From Paraburkholderia nodosa DSM 21604 (GTDB taxonomy: Bacteria > Pseudomonadota > Gammaproteobacteria > Burkholderiales > Burkholderiaceae): DNA of 64,000 nucleotides. Location: the NCBI RefSeq assembly GCF_000519185.1, contig NZ_JAFA01000033.1, forward strand, positions 33,879 to 97,878. The letters are read 5' to 3'. Each line of letters starts with the position of its first letter. Positions within the stretch are counted from its first letter, which is position 1. This document shows positions 61,142 through 64,000 of the stretch, one piece after another. Under the pieces are notes generated by a model. That model was not told the origin of the DNA and ran no database searches. It saw nothing but the letters and a program-made list of their open reading frames with translations. A program made the position numbers and the translations under genes.

Positions 61142-61609
61142 ATGACCCGCACACGAAAGCCCGACCCCAAACTCGCTGCTCTCGAAGAGAGTGGCACGGT
61201 GAATCCGCGCCCTCAGGACATCGATGATCATGCCTTCGTTGGCAGCGACTTCTTCGATCCCCGGGATCTGGTTCAGGTCCGATACGAAATGCTGCGACGC
61301 GTGCGCGTGGAAGGGCAAACCGTCGCGGATGCCGCCGCACACTTCGGAGTCAGCCGGCCGACTTTCTACAAGGCACAGGCCGACTTCGAGCGCGATGGCC
61401 TCGCCGGGCTGCTGCCGGTCAAGCGGGGGCCGCACGGACCTCACAAGATTACCGATGAGGTGATGCGCTTCATCGAAGAAGCGCGCGCGACTCACGCTGA
61501 GCCGGACGTGCAGGAACTGGTTGATCTGATTGCGGAGCAGTTTGGCCTGGCGGTGCATCGACGCACCGTGGAACGCGCCCTGGCGCGTTTGAAAAAAAAA
61601 CTGCGGTAA
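61142..61609 (+). CDS. Helix-turn-helix protein of the recombinase cassette
   Basis: 155 residues. The opening TRTRKPDPKLAALEESGTVN, the block SDFFDPRDLVQVRYEMLRRV and the helix-turn-helix TVADAAAHFGVSRPTFYKAQ near 61-80 are typical of a small family found with DUF5372 and large serine recombinases; a second winged part follows (HKITDEVMRFI, VHRRTVERALARLKKK). Role unknown, possibly regulator or recombination directionality factor. Near its 3' end nine A residues (61592-61600) could allow a -1 frameshift into the next ORF. Confidence 0.78.
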   Translation: MTRTRKPDPKLAALEESGTVNPRPQDIDDHAFVGSDFFDPRDLVQVRYEMLRRVRVEGQTVADAAAHFGVSRPTFYKAQADFERDGLAGLLPVKRGPHGPHKITDEVMRFIEEARATHAEPDVQELVDLIAEQFGLAVHRRTVERALARLKKKLR

Positions 61610-61662
61610 ATCCTCCCGTAACGGCGCGCGATACCCAGTCCCTGAGCCGAAGCTACGAGATC

Positions 61663-61896
61663 TTGCGGCAGGAGGCTCTCGAGCCAGGCGGAGGCGGTCC
61701 GACGCTGATGCGAGGCCGTGCGCTGTTCATGTTCAAAGGCATGGCGGTCTGGATGAAGTCTGTGACCGAAGCGTTTCCGTTTAGTCCATTACCGGTTGCG
61801 CGGCCGGGCGGGCTGAACCTGCCTGCCAGTCTCGAACAGAACCTGGTCGCCGTCGTGGCGACGATGGCAATTGCGACAGCGGAGGTGATGGCATGA
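61663..61896 (+). CDS. Small ORF between HTH and recombinase genes, possible frameshift product
   Basis: The frame is open from the A9 run at 61592 and includes SRSYEILRQEALE before the first listed start (TTG 61663); the first ATG is 61708. No ATG or GTG lies in the upstream conserved-looking part, so translation may come from -1 frameshifting out of the HTH ORF, or start at TTG 61663 or ATG 61708. The C-terminal part (LPASLEQNLVAVVATMAIA) looks like a helix. It ends ATGA-coupled to the recombinase. Function unknown. Confidence 0.55.
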   Translation: MRQEALEPGGGGPTLMRGRALFMFKGMAVWMKSVTEAFPFSPLPVARPGGLNLPASLEQNLVAVVATMAIATAEVMA

Positions 61897-63947
61897 CCGA
61901 TCAGGCGCACGCGAAAGTTCAGGCCCGACATCTGAAAAGAGACGCCTACCTGTATGTCAGGCAGTCTACGTTGCGACAGCTGTTTGAGAATACCGAGAGC
62001 ACCGAGCGCCAGTACAACCTGCGACAGCGCGCGATCGCCCTCGGATGGCAAACTGATCAGGTGGTCGTCATCGACTCGGACCTCGGCCTGTCTGGCGCGT
62101 CCTCGGTTGATCGCCAGGGGTTCCAGCGCCTGGTCGCTGAGGTAAGCCTGGGCCGCGCCGGGATTGTGATGGGGCTCGAGGTGTCGCGCCTGGCGCGCAA
62201 CTCCACCGACTGGCATCGGCTACTGGAGATTTGCGCACTGGCCGACTGTCTGATCCTCGACGAGGATGGCGTCTACGATCCCGCGCACTTCAATGATCGA
62301 TTGCTGCTCGGCCTGAAGGGCACGATGAGCGAGGCCGAGTTGCACGTCATGCGGGCACGACTGCGCGGCGGCATCCTCAATAAGGCACGTCGCGGAGAGC
62401 TGGAGATGCGGTTGCCCATCGGCTTTGTCTACGACACGGAATCGCGCGTGCGTCTGGATCCCGACGCACGTATCCAGGAAAGCATCCGGCATCTCTTCCG
62501 CACGTTTCGGCGCACCGGTTCGGCCACAGCAACTGTCAAGGCCTTCCGTGAGCAGGGCCTTCTGTTCCCGCATCGTGTCCACCACGGAGCACGCAAAGAT
62601 GATGTGCTGTGGAGCGAGCTCGAGCACTCACGCGTACTGTGGGTTCTGCATCACCCGCGGTACGCAGGTGCGTACTGCTTCGGGCGCACGCGCAATCGCA
62701 ATCATCCCGACGGGCAGAAGGTCAGCGCCCGGCTGCCCTCTGAGGAATGGGTGTCGCTGATCCCCGACGCCCACGAGGCCTATGTAAGCTGGGAAGAGTT
62801 CGAACAGAATGTTCAGGTGTTGCGGGAGAATGCCCACGCACTGGGCATGGATCGGGAAAAGGGCGCGCCGCGTGAGGGGCCGGCGCTGTTGCAAGGCCTC
62901 GCGATATGTGCCAAATGCGGTGAGCGGATGACAGTGCGCTATCACGTCCAGGGTACACGCAGGGTACCGGACTACATGTGCCAGCGCCACAGCGTCAAAC
63001 ATGGGCGGCCGGTGTGCCAGCATGTTCGCGGTGGAGAGCTTGACGAGGCCGTCGGCAGGTTGCTCGTGGAAACTGTCACGCCAGTCACACTTGAGGTCGC
63101 GCTTGCAGTACAGGAAGAACTTGAGAACCGCTCTGACGAGCGCGACCGACTGCACCGCCAGGAGTTTGAACGAGCACGCTACGAGGCCGATCTGGCGCGG
63201 CGCCGCTATATGCAGGTGGATCCCGCGAATCGACTGGTCGCGGATTCGCTTGAATCGGAATGGAATCAGGCGCTACGTGCTCTCACCGAAGCTCAGGACC
63301 ACTACGAAAAGCAGCGCGAAGCTGATCGCGCAGGACTTAACGATAAACAGCGTGCAAGCATCATGACTCTCGCGAGAGACTTCCCTCGTCTCTGGAACGA
63401 TCCGCGCACACCTGATCGCGAGCGAAAGCGCATGGCGCGACTGCTCATTGCTGATGTGACTTTGCTCAAGGGTGCAGACATCTGCGTTCAGGTCCGCTTT
63501 AATGGCGGCGCCACGCATACGCTACATGTGCCGCTGTCCAAGCCAGCGTGGATATTACGGCAAACCCCTCGCGCAGTCATCGCCGAAATGGACCGGCTTC
63601 TCAACGATTACACCGAGAGTGAAACGGCAGAGCAGCTTAATCGTCAGGGGCGCGCCTCCGGCTGGGGCAAGCGGTTTACTTCCAGAATGATCACGCGGCT
63701 TCGACTATCCCATAAGCTACCGAGTCATCATGACAGGCTGCGCGCACGCGGAATGCTCACCCTGGACGAGATCGCAGAGCAGTTGGATGTGATGCCGACG
63801 ACGATCAAGACCTGGCGTCGTGCAGGCCTGCTTGTAGCGCAGCGCTACGACGACAAGGGAGGGTATCTCTTCGAACCGCCCGGCGCTGACGCACCGGTGA
63901 AATTCCAGCACCAGGGAAAGACCCGTGGCCGACGCTCGACCGCGTAA
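61893..63947 (+). CDS. Large serine recombinase
   Basis: 684 residues. The resolvase domain has the catalytic Ser25 in YVRQSTLRQ and SRLARNSTDWHRL near 98-110; a recombinase domain (about 170-300), a zinc ribbon (CAKCG near 341 with later C and H in YMCQRHS and CQH near 360-376) and a coiled coil (about 385-490) follow. Unusually, a C-terminal helix-turn-helix like that of excisionases (LTLDEIAEQLDVMPTTIKTW near 625-644) is added. It should catalyse site-specific integration, excision or transposition of the cassette. Start overlaps the small ORF (ATGA). Confidence 0.9.
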   Translation: MTDQAHAKVQARHLKRDAYLYVRQSTLRQLFENTESTERQYNLRQRAIALGWQTDQVVVIDSDLGLSGASSVDRQGFQRLVAEVSLGRAGIVMGLEVSRLARNSTDWHRLLEICALADCLILDEDGVYDPAHFNDRLLLGLKGTMSEAELHVMRARLRGGILNKARRGELEMRLPIGFVYDTESRVRLDPDARIQESIRHLFRTFRRTGSATATVKAFREQGLLFPHRVHHGARKDDVLWSELEHSRVLWVLHHPRYAGAYCFGRTRNRNHPDGQKVSARLPSEEWVSLIPDAHEAYVSWEEFEQNVQVLRENAHALGMDREKGAPREGPALLQGLAICAKCGERMTVRYHVQGTRRVPDYMCQRHSVKHGRPVCQHVRGGELDEAVGRLLVETVTPVTLEVALAVQEELENRSDERDRLHRQEFERARYEADLARRRYMQVDPANRLVADSLESEWNQALRALTEAQDHYEKQREADRAGLNDKQRASIMTLARDFPRLWNDPRTPDRERKRMARLLIADVTLLKGADICVQVRFNGGATHTLHVPLSKPAWILRQTPRAVIAEMDRLLNDYTESETAEQLNRQGRASGWGKRFTSRMITRLRLSHKLPSHHDRLRARGMLTLDEIAEQLDVMPTTIKTWRRAGLLVAQRYDDKGGYLFEPPGADAPVKFQHQGKTRGRRSTA

Positions 63948-64000
63948 ACACCAACTCAACCGACCTATGAGGTGCACTATGCAGCGCAGCCCTTGGCCGA
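63948..64000. other. Window end after the recombinase
   Basis: 53 bp. GAGGTGCACT followed by ATG at 63979 may start a further gene, but too little is visible. No terminator or att-like repeat could be identified before the edge. Confidence 0.3.

Noticed and set aside
1..64000. tRNA, rRNA or CRISPR arrays
   Set aside because: No run of regularly spaced repeats and no cloverleaf or rRNA-like sequence was noticed on reading; a dedicated RNA search was not possible.

Overview
The window looks like a chromosomal stretch (or large secondary replicon) of a Burkholderiaceae-type betaproteobacterium, most likely Paraburkholderia, Caballeronia or a close relative. The evidence is a uniformly high GC content in genes, two trimeric OmpC-like porins, many catabolic and ABC-transport operons, and family-level similarity of the proteins. 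No rRNA, tRNA or CRISPR array was seen. All calls come from reading the sequence; no database search was run.

Region 1 (1-12.1 kb) is an anaerobic-respiration island. It holds ubiU (partial), ubiV and ubiT for O2-independent ubiquinone synthesis, a DGC-domain zinc protein, the class III ribonucleotide reductase genes nrdG and nrdD, a DUF2249 protein, a quinol-type nitric oxide reductase (norB), a Crp/Fnr regulator, a copper nitrite reductase (nirK) and a membrane-anchored TAXI-type binding protein. nrdD is split: an in-frame TGA separates the main body from the glycyl-radical domain, which has its own start and ribosome binding site. The nrdD promoter carries two NrdR-like boxes 31 bp apart.

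Region 2 (12.1-16.3 kb) has an aromatic-acid type MFS transporter and a porin behind a long structured leader. It is followed by gene debris: the C-terminus of another MFS transporter and a frameshifted YVTN beta-propeller gene.

Region 3 (16.3-34.3 kb) is a MarR-controlled catabolic operon of 17 genes, many joined by ATGA stop/start overlaps. It encodes an acyl-CoA ligase, a thiolase-like/DUF35 pair, two SDRs, a three-His cupin, an Ldh-family dehydrogenase, a Rid protein, an FAH-family hydrolase, a flavin monooxygenase, an extradiol dioxygenase, an ACMSD-type amidohydrolase, an MHS transporter, a stand-alone V4R protein, two different Rieske oxygenase alpha subunits, one beta subunit and one reductase. 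The gene set implies CoA activation, side-chain or ring processing and meta-cleavage of an aromatic acid. The substrate cannot be named from sequence, and this is the best candidate here for an undescribed system.

Region 4 (34.4-39.5 kb) is a LacI-family regulator with two matching operators, an FHS-family sugar transporter, an ADP-ribosylglycohydrolase-fold enzyme and a porin, suggesting uptake and cleavage of a riboside-like compound. Region 5 (39.5-40.7 kb) is an MscS-type channel. Region 6 (41.0-48.8 kb, minus strand) is a polyol ABC importer with a xylitol-type dehydrogenase, xylulokinase and an AraC regulator. Region 7 (49.2-51.7 kb) is a MocR regulator divergent from an NAD(P)-binding protein. 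Region 8 (52.0-57.9 kb) is a YtfQRT-YjfF galactofuranose-type ABC importer with an aldose-epimerase-like gene; a long hairpin lies in its leader. A chemoreceptor follows (58.1-59.6 kb).

Region 9 (59.6-64.0 kb) is mobile. It has the 3' part of an ISNCY-type element with repeated terminal motifs, which cut off an older gene. Abutting it is a serine-recombinase cassette (DUF5372, HTH protein, small ORF, large recombinase) with a possible -1 frameshift site and an inverted repeat at its promoter.
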